In this document: piece after piece, positions 23,711-33,782 of the stretch
Layout: every line of letters begins with the position of its first letter
How positions within the stretch are numbered: the first letter of the stretch is position 1
Origin: Neolewinella aurantiaca
Lineage (GTDB): Bacteria > Bacteroidota > Bacteroidia > Chitinophagales > Saprospiraceae
DNA: 33,782 nt
Direction of reading: 5' to 3'
NCBI RefSeq assembly: GCF_008014675.1
Contig: NZ_VOXD01000046.1
Span: 1 to 33,782, forward strand
Notes under the pieces: model-generated
Told to the model about the DNA's origin: nothing
Seen by the model: the letters and a program-made list of their open reading frames with translations, nothing else
Database searches by the model: none
Translations under genes and position numbers: made by a program

Positions 23711-24436
23711 ATGAAACTATTTGCCTGGCTTGTCCACATTTTTACCGCTTCCGGTCTTTTGGCCGGTTTTATGGGCTTGCTAGCCGCCATCGAGGGTGAT
23801 TACCCAGCAGCAATGGCCTGGATGCTGGCTACGCTCGTCATCGATGGCATCGACGGTACCTTCGCCCGCATGGCGCGGGTAAAGGAGGTGCTCCCAAATG
23901 TAGATGGCAAGACGATCGATTACGTAATCGACTTTTTTACCTACGCCATCCTCCCGGCTTACCTGTTCTTCGTCGCGGTTGAGGCTCCGCTATGGGCCCT
24001 TTATGCGGGTAGCTTCATGATGCTTCTCTCCGCAGCCATTTACTACGGGTTAGAAGGTATGGTGAGCGAAGACGGAAACCATTTCGTGGGCTTCCCGGTG
24101 ATGTGGAATATGGTGGTATATATCTTCATCTTCGTTGTCCCCTGGCTTTCGTGGCCGGTGTTACTGGCAATTACGGCGGTGTTTGCGGTGCTCCATTTCG
24201 TCCCGATTCTCGTGCCGTACCCCAGCCGCGGAGGCCGCTGGTGGATGCTCACCATCGCAATGGTGGTGGTGTTTATCGGTACTGCGTTGCTGAATGTTTG
24301 GGCTTATCCCCGGGTTTCCGCCGTCGGCCGTTGGGGCTGCCTCCTCAGCGTAGGGTACCTGGCTTTGGTAACCGTACTGGATACGTTTCAGGCGCGGCCG
24401 CAGGTGCAGGGCAAGGATGGATTAGAAAAGGAATAA
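23711..24436 (+). CDS. pcs: Phosphatidylcholine synthase (CDP-alcohol phosphatidyltransferase family)
   Basis: A 241-residue integral membrane enzyme expected to condense choline with CDP-diacylglycerol to give phosphatidylcholine in one step. The catalytic motif is D48-G49-x2-A52-R53-x12-G66-x3-D70-x3-D74. The x12 spacer is the form known for Pcs, whereas other family members have x8. Further Pcs-like phrases are VHIFTASGLLAGF at the N-terminus, VKEVLPN before the G, DFFTYAILPAYL, FVGFPVMWNMVVY in the middle and FVPILVPYPSR. About seven to eight membrane helices are visible, and the length is normal for Pcs. The 3' end carries a copy of the dispersed motif (encoding ARPQVQ). The neighbouring divergent SSS transporter might supply choline. 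Confidence 0.88.
   Translation: MKLFAWLVHIFTASGLLAGFMGLLAAIEGDYPAAMAWMLATLVIDGIDGTFARMARVKEVLPNVDGKTIDYVIDFFTYAILPAYLFFVAVEAPLWALYAGSFMMLLSAAIYYGLEGMVSEDGNHFVGFPVMWNMVVYIFIFVVPWLSWPVLLAITAVFAVLHFVPILVPYPSRGGRWWMLTIAMVVVFIGTALLNVWAYPRVSAVGRWGCLLSVGYLALVTVLDTFQARPQVQGKDGLEKE
24391..24409 (-). repeat. Dispersed 19-bp motif, copy 8 (inside pcs 3' end)
   Basis: On the minus strand it reads CTGCACCTGCGGCCGCGCC, identical to copy 9 upstream of atpD, and is preceded by GCC as in copies 2 and 9. It contains the palindrome GCGGCCGC. Confidence 0.68.
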
Positions 24437-24604
24437 CCCTTGGGTTCGGGGGGCGGTACGGCAACAAAAAAAGCTCACTTTACCCGTAGCGTCTCCGCGC
24501 TGTCAGGACAATTATTGTCTTTGAGCACGAAGCCGTACGAGCAAAGCAAGCATTTGGCGACAACACTAATGAGAGACTTTGGCCGCTACTTTCTCTTCAA
24601 GTTC

Positions 24605-27600
24605 TTAGTTTCGGATAATGAGCTTCTCAGCCCAGCCGTCTCCACGTACGAGATAAATACCGGCGGGCAGGCCTTTCAGGTCAAGTTGGAAACGTTGTTC
24701 TGCATCAGGAGTGAAGTTGTCCCAACTGAAGGCCCGCGCGACCCTCCCCTGGAAATCGTAGAGGCCCGCGTTTACCTTATCCCCCTGAATGAGTTTCGCG
24801 GGGACAATGAGGGTTACGTCTCTCTGAGCCGGGTTAGGGAACATGCTCACTTCAGCGAAAATCGGACCTCCTTCGTTACTGATTGGGTCTTCAGAAGGGA
24901 TAACCAGGGTTTGCTGTACGACAAATTCGCAAGTTTCACCGTCGTCACCTATACGGGTAACCCTCATGATCAGTCTGTACCGGCCCGGCCCGGGAAAGGT
25001 CCAGTCCTCAACCGGGTTGGAACCAATAACGATGGGCGGGCCCGTAGGGGAAAGGCGCCGGAACACCCAACTGATGGAGTCACAACTGCTAAAGTCAGCC
25101 CGTGGGATCAAACGGTAGTCGTACGGCCCGGAGGGTAATTCAACAATGTCGAACGACTGATTAACCATAATCTCCAGCTCATCTTTGTTTTCACAGTTAC
25201 AGGCTTCTATCCGGCAGTCCGGCAGGATTATGCAATGTTCAAAGTCGCAACAGTTGTCGTGGTTGTCTCCGCTACCAATCTCGTGAAGAACCACCGTGAA
25301 GCAGATCACATCTCCGGGGCCCGCAGGGCCGCCAATCGGGAACTGAATGGTCGTGCTGCCCCCCGGGGGCAGCGGGCTGCCGAATACGATGGAGGTATTG
25401 TAGCTCGCCAAACCAAGGCTGTCCGCAAACTGAATATATGCTTCAGACATCGTTACGTCCGATGTGTTGTAAACTGTCCCTGTGTACACGAAGGCTCCGT
25501 CTTCACACTCGATGCTGATGTCCGAGAGGTAACCACAATCCGGTTTGCAGAAGACAGTGACGGTATCGCGGCAAACAACTTCTTTATCGTTGATCCACTT
25601 GATCTCGATCTGGTACTCGGGTGAGTCTCCGCCGTCGATACAAACGGTGGGGAGAAAGAGGTTACCCAAAGGAAGGAGGTCTCCCGAGGCAGTATGGACT
25701 GTTACGCCATTTGCTGTTGTGTATCCGTCAAGGTCAGCTCCCAGGGCGTTATAAACCGCTAGTTCTGCACTTCCGGCTCCGATCAGGCAGAGGTCTATCT
25801 CGTCGAAGTCAAACCCGACCGCATCGTTGTACAAAACAATCTCGTGGCAGCAGTCTTCTTCAGACGAGAAGACTTCCCGTACCCAAAGGTTATCGCAAGG
25901 GTCGCAGTCGGGTACCAGAAGTTTACGAATAGAATTCGCGCGGTCATCGGTACAACACAGTGTGCCGGGGTTGACTGTCGGGTCTTCGGCGTGTGCCGTG
26001 ATGAAGTACTCGAAGCTGGCTCCTGCGGGCAGATCAGACAAGCTGATGGTGAATACCCGGCAGTCACCCGCCGCAATTGCAGGGAAGACGGATAAGCCAA
26101 GATCAAAGTCGACATCCGCAATTGCGTTGTTCGGCCGGAAATCGATGTAGCTGATGGAGAAAAGTGCGTCGGCAGGGTTACAAACTTCTACTTCCAGCGT
26201 CAACCCGCCTTCGTCGTTACAGTAGAGCGTATCCTGAGAAATGTAAGCACAATCGGGTTCCGGCTGGCAATCGGTGTACAGCGTATCAACGCAAACCACT
26301 TCCAGGTCTGCATTCAGGTACTCAATTACGATCGTCTGCGGTACGGAGGTGAAGTTGTCGGGGCAGATGGTTACCGCCGGAGGGCCATTCATATCCGTCG
26401 GTAGAGGAGCCAGGAGGTCTTCGTCAACAGCAAGCTGGACGACTGAAGGGTATAAATAGTCGTGGTAGCCGAGTGCCGGGTTTACTAATCCCGTTATGTA
26501 AGTCAGGTCGGCATCGGGGCTGCTGATCTGAACAGCGTACGCATCGGTAACCATGTTGGTGTAGAAAAGCTCGAAACAGCAGCCATCTCCTTCCTCACTG
26601 GCAGGCGCAGATTTAAGAGAGGTAACAATGTCGTCACAGTCTGTCGGTTCAGGGTCCGAGCAATCGATGAGTTCCAGCATAAGCTCGTCGCTGGTGTCAA
26701 AACAGCCGGTAGTATTGTTATAGACAGTCAGGGTGTACGTTCCACTCATCGTTGCGATGATGAAAGGATCATTACTGAAGGGGGCTCCGTCTTTCGTCCA
26801 CTGGTAACTGTACGTCGTGCCTGCTGGTGGCACGGGGCCGGGGATCGTATCCGGAATACAGGCTTCGTAACATCCGGTAGGGACAATGCAGAGGTCTGGT
26901 AAGGGATTGATCGTTACCTGGTCGGTTCCGGTGCATCCTGAGATCGGATCGGTAGCGACAACGGTGTAGGTTCCTGCTGCAAAAACGAAAATGCTCGGGC
27001 CGGCGGCTCCGGTGTTCCAGGTGTAGTTGAGGTCGGGGTCGAAGTTGACAACTTCGAGGAGTGAACCGGTGCCTTCACAGGCATCTCCAGCCGTGATCTG
27101 AGCGTCGGGCGCGGGGCTGACGGCCTGGGTCACGGTAATCAGGCTTTCAGACGTGCAATTATAACCGTTGCTGGTTACCTGAAGAAGGATTGTTTGCACC
27201 GGGAAGGAAGGGTGGAAGTTAACGGTAAAGTCGCTACTCGTTCCGGTCGCACCGGTTTCCTGATTAGTCCAGAGGTAAGTATGTCCGCCACCGGCCAGGG
27301 CTGTCAGGGTGGTTGAGCCGTTGTCACAGATGTAGGGATTGCCCAGCCATGAAGCATCCGGTAGTGGGATAAGTTGAACTTCGACAGGGTCGACTATCGT
27401 TTGGCAGCCGTCTGAAGTCGTCAGCGTCACGCCGTAAGTGCCTGCCGCATCCACAACAATGCTGTTGCCAGTAGCTCCGGTAGACCAAAGATAGCTGAGA
27501 CCGGGCACTAGGTCTACGGAGAGCGTCGTCTCTTCACCGTCACAAATAATCAGGCCGTTGGAGGCAGAGATATTGTCTGTAGCGGGAACAGGGAAGACCG

Positions 27601-30600
27601 TAATTACCTGACTGAAGGTGTCTAGGCAGCCGGCGCTGTTCTCGGTGACGAGGGTTACGGTGGAACTGTCCGAACCTCCCGTCGGGAGGAAGGTATGCTG
27701 CGGGGTGTTACCCACAAAACTTGCTCCGTCACCAAAATCCCAGTGCCAGGAAATTACGTTGGTCCCCGTGCCGATAAACATGGCTGGCTGGCCATAGCAG
27801 ACCGGGTTAGGATCAACTGTGAATGCGGAGTCGGGCAAATCCGTTACTTCTACGGTCATCGTGGCGATACTCCGGCAGCCTCCGTCCATGACGGTGAGTG
27901 TGACGGTATAAACGCCGTTATCGGAGTAAGTGTAAGATGGGTCTGAGAGCGTACTCGTTCCTGATCCGTCACCGAAGTCCCAGTCGTACGTTACGGTTGG
28001 GGGCGGGGTGCCGCCAATGAAATCGCTCAGGTTTTCAAAGACGACCGTTCCGCACTCTTCCCGCTTATCGAAGTCCGCAAAAATCGGATTTACCACCTTG
28101 AGATTAAGGGTCTCTCCGCAGAGAATAGAGTCAGCCTTGAAGATTTCGTCAATTACCTGTTGACCCGTAGCGGGGTCGAGGGTATAGGTCGTGTCGTAAT
28201 CATAAGCCCAGTTGCTGATGGTGTGAAACAAATCGTAGGTACCTACGCCCGGAAGCCTGATACTCAGCGAATCGTTGGCAACAAGTGGATCGCCCCCAAA
28301 GGCAACGGTGGTTGCCCCCAGGAAATCCCAGCTGAAGTTGGACGCCGCAATGCTATCCGTTCCGAAGGTGGCTACGAGGTCGATAATGTCGCAGTCTGGC
28401 GTACGGTTAGTAGCCGTAAAGGTGTGAATCATCGTGAGGGAATCAAGACGGTACGGAGGCCCACAGCAAAGCTCCTGACGGATGAAAATCGGATCGGAAA
28501 GCTCAACGCAGCCGTTGGGGTCTACCACCTGAGCCCGGTAGGTAAAGGTTTTTACTTCGTCCGTCCAGACGTGCATGAAGGTGGTGTTTCCGGTCGCCGC
28601 CGGCCCCTGAGAGTCGCCGCCACAAAACCATTCGATGGTGTTTGCCGCATCGGTGGATGCCGTGAGGACCGGATCGACAGGATAGGGTGGGCTGTTAACG
28701 CAGATGCGCCTGCTGTGGGGAGTGCTTATCTGTACGTCGGGGCCGTCCACTTCTTCAACGCGGTACCGCGCTACGCCGGTACAACCATTTTCGTCGGTAG
28801 TGAATACAACATAACTGCCAGGTTCGGTGACGGTGATGGTTGCTGTCGTACCAATGCTTCCGGTTGGGGCCTGGCCGGCAGCCCAACGTATATCATCGAA
28901 GGTGCCCCCGCTTACGGTAAGGTCTGTACTGCCTCCCGGGCAAAGACTGCCCGATTGGGTAATAACCGGCTCGGCTGGCTCCGTAAGGGTAAGGTCGAAT
29001 TCAAGGGTGGTATCCTGACCACAAAGCGATAAGACCAGTTCAATGGTCGCTGCCGTTCCCGGCGCATTGTTCCATTGGATGGTTGCCATTGGCCCGTCCG
29101 CGCCCGCAACGACACTGCCTGCAATTTCGGGAGAAACGCTCCAGGCGTAGGACGTGCCTGCGGGCTGAGGGACATCTATGCTGTAGTCGGCTTCGCTGTT
29201 GGTGCACGCCCCGGGGCCGGTAATGACTGCGGGAGAGTTGAAGCCCAGTGCCGAAACCATATGTGTTGCCGGGTTGGATAGGCAGAATGGTGCACTTTGG
29301 TCATAGCCCACTACGCTGACGACCGCGTTGTCACTTGTTATTTCCAGGGTTGCGTTCGGGCCTCCCTGGCCAAGTGTAACGGAGCCGGTGCCGGCGGATA
29401 CCGACCAGAAGTAATAATAACCAGGTGTGGGGCTCGCTACTGAATAAACAACGGGGTCACCGATGCAATAAGTGGTTGGCCCGCTAATGGTGGGGTCAAC
29501 AGCCTCGCGCACGGAAACGGTGATGGTCCGGCTGCTGACGCAGTAATCTTCCGGGTTTACCACGTCTACGGAAATGGTGTAGTTGCCAGGGCCGGGCAAA
29601 TCAGCCCATTCAACGGTATAGGTGGGCTGGCCCGTTGATTCAAATCCGGGATGGCCAACGATAGACCAGTTAAAGGTGGCACCAACGTCGATGTTGCTTG
29701 TTCCGCTGAAGAAAGTAGAACCATTGACACAAGCCGGGTTGGGCGAGGCACTAACGGTGAAATCACCTAGTACGGTTACGGTCAGCTCCGCCTTTCCGGT
29801 ACAGTCACTTCCGGAATGCCCGGGGAGTCCGGCAAGGAAATCACTTTCGTATTCTACGGTTATGGTGTATTCTCCCGGCTCGGAAGGCCAGGTGATGCTT
29901 GCGGTGTGTCCGGTAATGGACCCGTTGATGGTGCCTCCACTAACCGACCAGTTGTAGAGCGTGGTCATCCATTTAGGTAGCTCGTAATTCGCCGTTTCGT
30001 TACGGCAAACTTCGGTGGGGCCACTTATGTCCTCTTCCGAGGAAATGATCGGAACCACGATGGTGGTAGGGACCGGGCAGTAGTCGACGTCGCAGCCAAG
30101 TGCCTGCAGGCTTACGGTTCCGCTGGGTCCGCTGTGCCAGATTACGCAAACGGTGTCCACGTCTTCGAAGTCTCCAACGATCTCGAAATCGCCGGTGAAA
30201 GACCAGGTGTTTTCGGCGCAGTTGGTAAAGTCAGACCAGTATTTGGAGGTGTCTCCTTCGCACAGGGTGGAAAGACAGTAAATGGGCGGGCCGGGCAGCG
30301 GGTCGATCTCGATCTCGTAACTGATGGAGTCGGTACAGCAACACGCCTGACTACCGTCGGGGTTAAGGCCACCGTCGGAGGTGGCAACTAAAGTAACGGT
30401 GTAGGTACCCGCGGTTTCGTAAACGTGGGTAGGGTTGGTGGTGTTAATGGCGGTACTCCCGTCGCCGAAATCCCAGTCGTAACTTGCGGAGGGGCCGGAA
30501 ACCACGTTGGTGAAGGTAACCGGCTGATCAAGACAGGCAACACCCAGAAAGGTGAAGTCAGCCACCGGAGCAGGAGTAAGGTTTACACACCAGGTACGGG

Positions 30601-31246
30601 TTTCTATCAGGTTGCCGTTGTCGTCGTAGATGTCGACGCTGAGGTCGGCGAAGCCGAGCGCTCCCCAGGAAACATTGATCTGTCCGGGGAGGCCGGGGGA
30701 GGGATCCACCGTACCGTTGGTTGCGGTCCAGTCGTAGGCAGCATCCGGGTTCTGGGCGAAGAGATAAGTGGCCGTACTGTTTTCGCAGGCCGAAATGCAC
30801 TCCGTTTCCTGCTGCTCTCCGGTAGGGTCGACGGCGGTCAACGCGTCGAGGTCAACCAATCCGCAATCTGGCTTTGCGCATTTTATGGTAAGGTGAACCG
30901 CCTGAACTCCGATGAACTGCGCTGTGCCGTCGGGGCCAGTGACAAACACCTCGAGGTAGATGGTGTCCTGCGGGCCACAACAGAACTCTTCGGTGGCGAA
31001 GGAAGTGAAGGAGAAATTACCACGTTCGTCGACCATGAAGCATTCCGAGTTGATATTGCCCCGTACGAAGTATTCAACTCCGGCGGGAATATCGTCCTCG
31101 ATTACGTTGCCGATGAAGCCTCCGCCCACGAAGGGGACGCAGAGGATGTCTGGCGGGAAGTCCTGCGTATCCTGGGCGCTGGCGCTGGTGCAAAGCAGGG
31201 ATAAGAGGAGCAGGGTAAGCGTCGTAATCCGGTTAAAGTGCTGCAT
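24605..31246 (-). CDS. Giant secreted PKD-domain protein with T9SS C-terminal sorting domain
   Basis: A 2213-residue exported protein. Residues 1-24 are a signal peptide (LLLLSLLCTSASA, cleavage before Gln25). PKD domains with the WDFGDG core stand near residues 258, 1090 and 1170. Between and after them lie many Ig/PKD-like units that start with a SGPxxxC-type phrase and end in a Y.W.V or T.TV strand (for example ISGPTTYCIGDP, ITGPGACTNSEA). Residues about 1535-1780 and 1783-2030 are two tandem copies of a Cys-rich unit (CC pairs, VVCxDT, PDCxYIS, final PDC). Residues about 2130-2213 are a type A T9SS sorting domain (MFPNPAQRDVTLIV ... GLPAGIYLVRGDGWAEKLIIRN, quoted as two parts: MFPNPAQRDVTLIV and LPAGIYLVRGDGW). 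No catalytic domain is seen, so an adhesin or surface-scaffold role is inferred. It appears to be a single-gene transcript. Confidence 0.92.
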   Translation of the reverse strand: MQHFNRITTLTLLLLSLLCTSASAQDTQDFPPDILCVPFVGGGFIGNVIEDDIPAGVEYFVRGNINSECFMVDERGNFSFTSFATEEFCCGPQDTIYLEVFVTGPDGTAQFIGVQAVHLTIKCAKPDCGLVDLDALTAVDPTGEQQETECISACENSTATYLFAQNPDAAYDWTATNGTVDPSPGLPGQINVSWGALGFADLSVDIYDDNGNLIETRTWCVNLTPAPVADFTFLGVACLDQPVTFTNVVSGPSASYDWDFGDGSTAINTTNPTHVYETAGTYTVTLVATSDGGLNPDGSQACCCTDSISYEIEIDPLPGPPIYCLSTLCEGDTSKYWSDFTNCAENTWSFTGDFEIVGDFEDVDTVCVIWHSGPSGTVSLQALGCDVDYCPVPTTIVVPIISSEEDISGPTEVCRNETANYELPKWMTTLYNWSVSGGTINGSITGHTASITWPSEPGEYTITVEYESDFLAGLPGHSGSDCTGKAELTVTVLGDFTVSASPNPACVNGSTFFSGTSNIDVGATFNWSIVGHPGFESTGQPTYTVEWADLPGPGNYTISVDVVNPEDYCVSSRTITVSVREAVDPTISGPTTYCIGDPVVYSVASPTPGYYYFWSVSAGTGSVTLGQGGPNATLEITSDNAVVSVVGYDQSAPFCLSNPATHMVSALGFNSPAVITGPGACTNSEADYSIDVPQPAGTSYAWSVSPEIAGSVVAGADGPMATIQWNNAPGTAATIELVLSLCGQDTTLEFDLTLTEPAEPVITQSGSLCPGGSTDLTVSGGTFDDIRWAAGQAPTGSIGTTATITVTEPGSYVVFTTDENGCTGVARYRVEEVDGPDVQISTPHSRRICVNSPPYPVDPVLTASTDAANTIEWFCGGDSQGPAATGNTTFMHVWTDEVKTFTYRAQVVDPNGCVELSDPIFIRQELCCGPPYRLDSLTMIHTFTATNRTPDCDIIDLVATFGTDSIAASNFSWDFLGATTVAFGGDPLVANDSLSIRLPGVGTYDLFHTISNWAYDYDTTYTLDPATGQQVIDEIFKADSILCGETLNLKVVNPIFADFDKREECGTVVFENLSDFIGGTPPPTVTYDWDFGDGSGTSTLSDPSYTYSDNGVYTVTLTVMDGGCRSIATMTVEVTDLPDSAFTVDPNPVCYGQPAMFIGTGTNVISWHWDFGDGASFVGNTPQHTFLPTGGSDSSTVTLVTENSAGCLDTFSQVITVFPVPATDNISASNGLIICDGEETTLSVDLVPGLSYLWSTGATGNSIVVDAAGTYGVTLTTSDGCQTIVDPVEVQLIPLPDASWLGNPYICDNGSTTLTALAGGGHTYLWTNQETGATGTSSDFTVNFHPSFPVQTILLQVTSNGYNCTSESLITVTQAVSPAPDAQITAGDACEGTGSLLEVVNFDPDLNYTWNTGAAGPSIFVFAAGTYTVVATDPISGCTGTDQVTINPLPDLCIVPTGCYEACIPDTIPGPVPPAGTTYSYQWTKDGAPFSNDPFIIATMSGTYTLTVYNNTTGCFDTSDELMLELIDCSDPEPTDCDDIVTSLKSAPASEEGDGCCFELFYTNMVTDAYAVQISSPDADLTYITGLVNPALGYHDYLYPSVVQLAVDEDLLAPLPTDMNGPPAVTICPDNFTSVPQTIVIEYLNADLEVVCVDTLYTDCQPEPDCAYISQDTLYCNDEGGLTLEVEVCNPADALFSISYIDFRPNNAIADVDFDLGLSVFPAIAAGDCRVFTISLSDLPAGASFEYFITAHAEDPTVNPGTLCCTDDRANSIRKLLVPDCDPCDNLWVREVFSSEEDCCHEIVLYNDAVGFDFDEIDLCLIGAGSAELAVYNALGADLDGYTTANGVTVHTASGDLLPLGNLFLPTVCIDGGDSPEYQIEIKWINDKEVVCRDTVTVFCKPDCGYLSDISIECEDGAFVYTGTVYNTSDVTMSEAYIQFADSLGLASYNTSIVFGSPLPPGGSTTIQFPIGGPAGPGDVICFTVVLHEIGSGDNHDNCCDFEHCIILPDCRIEACNCENKDELEIMVNQSFDIVELPSGPYDYRLIPRADFSSCDSISWVFRRLSPTGPPIVIGSNPVEDWTFPGPGRYRLIMRVTRIGDDGETCEFVVQQTLVIPSEDPISNEGGPIFAEVSMFPNPAQRDVTLIVPAKLIQGDKVNAGLYDFQGRVARAFSWDNFTPDAEQRFQLDLKGLPAGIYLVRGDGWAEKLIIRN

Positions 31247-31456
31247 GATGGGATGGGTTAAGTGAACGTAACTACCTCCTTATCAAAGTTTAGTCCCATT
31301 TCTTACCCAAGTACAGCCGGAAAAGACTTCTGCAGTTTCGGTTTTAAGACTATCTGGCTGGAAATGAAGCTTCTGGCGGCCTGATCGGAGGGGAGGTTAA
31401 GGCTCCGGGGTGCAGCGTTCGTTTGTCCTCCCCGCTTGCTCCCTGATCCTTCGGCC

Positions 31457-31475
31457 CTGCACCTGCGGCCGCGCC
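31457..31475 (+). repeat. Dispersed 19-bp motif, copy 9
   Basis: CTGCACCTGCGGCCGCGCC, 48 bases upstream of the atpD -33 element. It equals the copy at the end of pcs and lies in the loop of an inverted repeat. Confidence 0.68.
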
Positions 31476-31479
31476 CTAA

Positions 31480-33108
<1,629 letters not shown>

Positions 33109-33113
33109 TTAGT

Positions 33114-33193
33114 ATTTTGGTTCGTTGGTATTTTGGTTCGATGGTAACGACCCAAACTGCCAACGAACCAACGAACCAAAATACCAACGAACC
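33114..33193. repeat. Long inverted repeat between atpD and atpC, ending at the atpC start codon
   Basis: The left arm at 33119-33145 and the right arm at 33167-33193 are reverse complements over 27 bases, with one mismatch and a 21-base loop. The left side also is a tandem repeat of a 16-base unit: ATTTTGGTTCGTTGGT at 33114-33129 and ATTTTGGTTCGATGGT at 33130-33145. The right arm ends on the base before the ATG of atpC, so in RNA the whole ribosome landing zone would be in a stem. Confidence 0.88.
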
Positions 33194-33505
33194 ATGAACA
33201 TCTCCGTTCTAACCCCCGATCACACGATTCTTACCGGTAAGATTGTAAGCGTTACCCTCCCGGGTGAAGAAGGCTCTTTCCAACTGCTGAACAATCACGC
33301 TCCTCTCGTCTCCGCCCTCTCCGGAGGAAAGGTTACGGTGCAAACGGGAGCTGGCGAGTACCAGTTTTACGACGAAAAAGCCAAGGCGATGACCGAAGCT
33401 TCTTCTGCCACCCGTGTGCTCACCTTTACCATCGACCGTGGTTTTGTTGAAGTATTGAACAACGAAATCAACCTGTTGGTACAGGGCGCACGGAACCTGA
33501 GGTAA
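33194..33505 (+). CDS. atpC: F1Fo ATP synthase subunit epsilon
   Basis: A 103-residue epsilon subunit, part of the central rotor stalk and a regulator of ATP hydrolysis. MNISVLTPDHTILTGKIVSV and LPGEEGSFQLLNNHAPLVSAL are the standard N-terminal beta-sandwich phrases. The protein is short and lacks the C-terminal two-helix hairpin present in about 135-residue homologues, which is usual in Bacteroidota. ATG 33194 is fixed by the family start; the frame is open upstream to 33125, but that part is encoded by the inverted repeat. A strong terminator follows 30 bases after the stop, so the atpDC transcript ends here. Confidence 0.97.
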   Translation: MNISVLTPDHTILTGKIVSVTLPGEEGSFQLLNNHAPLVSALSGGKVTVQTGAGEYQFYDEKAKAMTEASSATRVLTFTIDRGFVEVLNNEINLLVQGARNLR

Positions 33506-33535
33506 ACAATTACGGGCCTGGCCCGCGGAAACCTG

Positions 33536-33574
33536 AATCCCCGATCGGTAGTGTGCTGGTCGGGGATTTTTTTT
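33536..33574 (+). terminator. Rho-independent terminator after atpC
   Basis: ATCCCCGA at 33537-33544 pairs with TCGGGGAT at 33560-33567 (15-base loop), followed directly by eight T residues at 33567-33574. This ends the atpDC operon. Confidence 0.9.
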
Positions 33575-33664
33575 GTCGGCATACCGTCGGCGGGTGTACA
33601 GCTCATGGGTGAAATAGTGTGTATCACGAGATGCACGGATCCCCCTCTCCCCCGGCCCCCAGGG

Positions 33665-33781
33665 CTAACGCATACTATCTAGAAAAACTTTATCACGGGC
33701 CTTATCGGACCACATCGCTCGCATTCGTTTATGCTTAACACCAGCTTTACTGGGTCCATCAGCGTGTAAATTGATACTCAT
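33665..33781 (-). CDS. Possible small or partial ORF at the window edge
   Basis: A 38-codon frame reads MSINLHADGPSKAGVKHKRM and ends DKVFLDSMR before TAG at 33665-33667. It may be a short gene or the end of a longer one that begins beyond the window. The basic composition (KHKRMRAMWSDKARDK) is protein-like, but no family is recognised, and it could be chance. The bases between the atpC terminator and this frame hold nothing else that I can see. Confidence 0.2.
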   Translation of the reverse strand: MSINLHADGPSKAGVKHKRMRAMWSDKARDKVFLDSMR

Positions 33782-33782
33782 T

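Noticed and set aside
24440..25138. Plus-strand frame running from the end of pcs into the giant gene
   Set aside because: Most of it is antisense to the conserved T9SS tail of the giant protein. The 24437-24604 gap itself shows no gene or terminator.
28160..29032. 290-codon plus-strand frame opposite the giant PKD gene
   Set aside because: Antisense shadow of a long, low-stop region. No start signal and no recognisable motif.
31275..31310. AAGGAGG and TAAACTTTG on the minus strand upstream of the giant gene
   Set aside because: The purine-rich sequence is about 28 bases from the ATG, too far for ribosome binding. The -7-like element has one extra base and only 15 bases to a TTG, outside the usual spacing.

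Overview
The window looks like chromosomal DNA from a Bacteroidota bacterium, most likely a Saprospiria/Lewinella-like marine lineage. Lineage clues: two type IX secretion (T9SS) C-terminal sorting tails, a giant PKD-domain surface protein, an atpD-atpC pair standing apart from other atp genes, and a TTTG-N19-TAnnTTTG promoter in front of atpD. Phylum is well supported; genus-level placement is inference.

Layout. 1-56 is the tail of a T9SS-exported protein, followed by a terminator. 238-9332 is a surface-polysaccharide region: a GT4 glycosyltransferase, a sulfotransferase-GT4 fusion, a sulfotransferase followed by a second copy broken by an in-frame stop, an MBOAT-SGNH fusion, a 90-bp MITE-like palindrome, and a Wzm/Wzt-type ABC exporter. 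9522-14897 is a compact operon: carrier protein, stand-alone adenylation domain, acyl-CoA-dehydrogenase-like flavoprotein, flavin-dependent halogenase, methyltransferase and a small lipoprotein. This set matches the L-proline to pyrrole-2-carboxyl-carrier-protein route with halogenation, but no PKS, condensation or thioesterase gene lies nearby. 14935-20137 (minus) is a lipid-linked glycosylation operon: large membrane glycosyltransferase, DPM-like GT2, DUF2304-like protein, GT4. 20346-24436 holds an amidohydrolase, a sodium:solute symporter and a phosphatidylcholine synthase (Pcs). 24605-31246 encodes a 2213-residue secreted PKD protein with a T9SS tail. 31597-33505 is atpD-atpC, with a long inverted repeat directly before the atpC start and a strong terminator after it.

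How the parts may work together. The left half would build, sulfate, acylate and export a polysaccharide. The carrier + adenylation + MBOAT + SGNH set parallels DltC/DltA/DltB/DltD, which suggests, as inference only, that a (halo)pyrrole acyl group made on the carrier protein decorates the exported glycan. Separately, a 19-bp motif with consensus YTGCACCWGCGKYCGCGCC recurs at least nine times, between genes, at gene ends and inside genes, and is unexplained.
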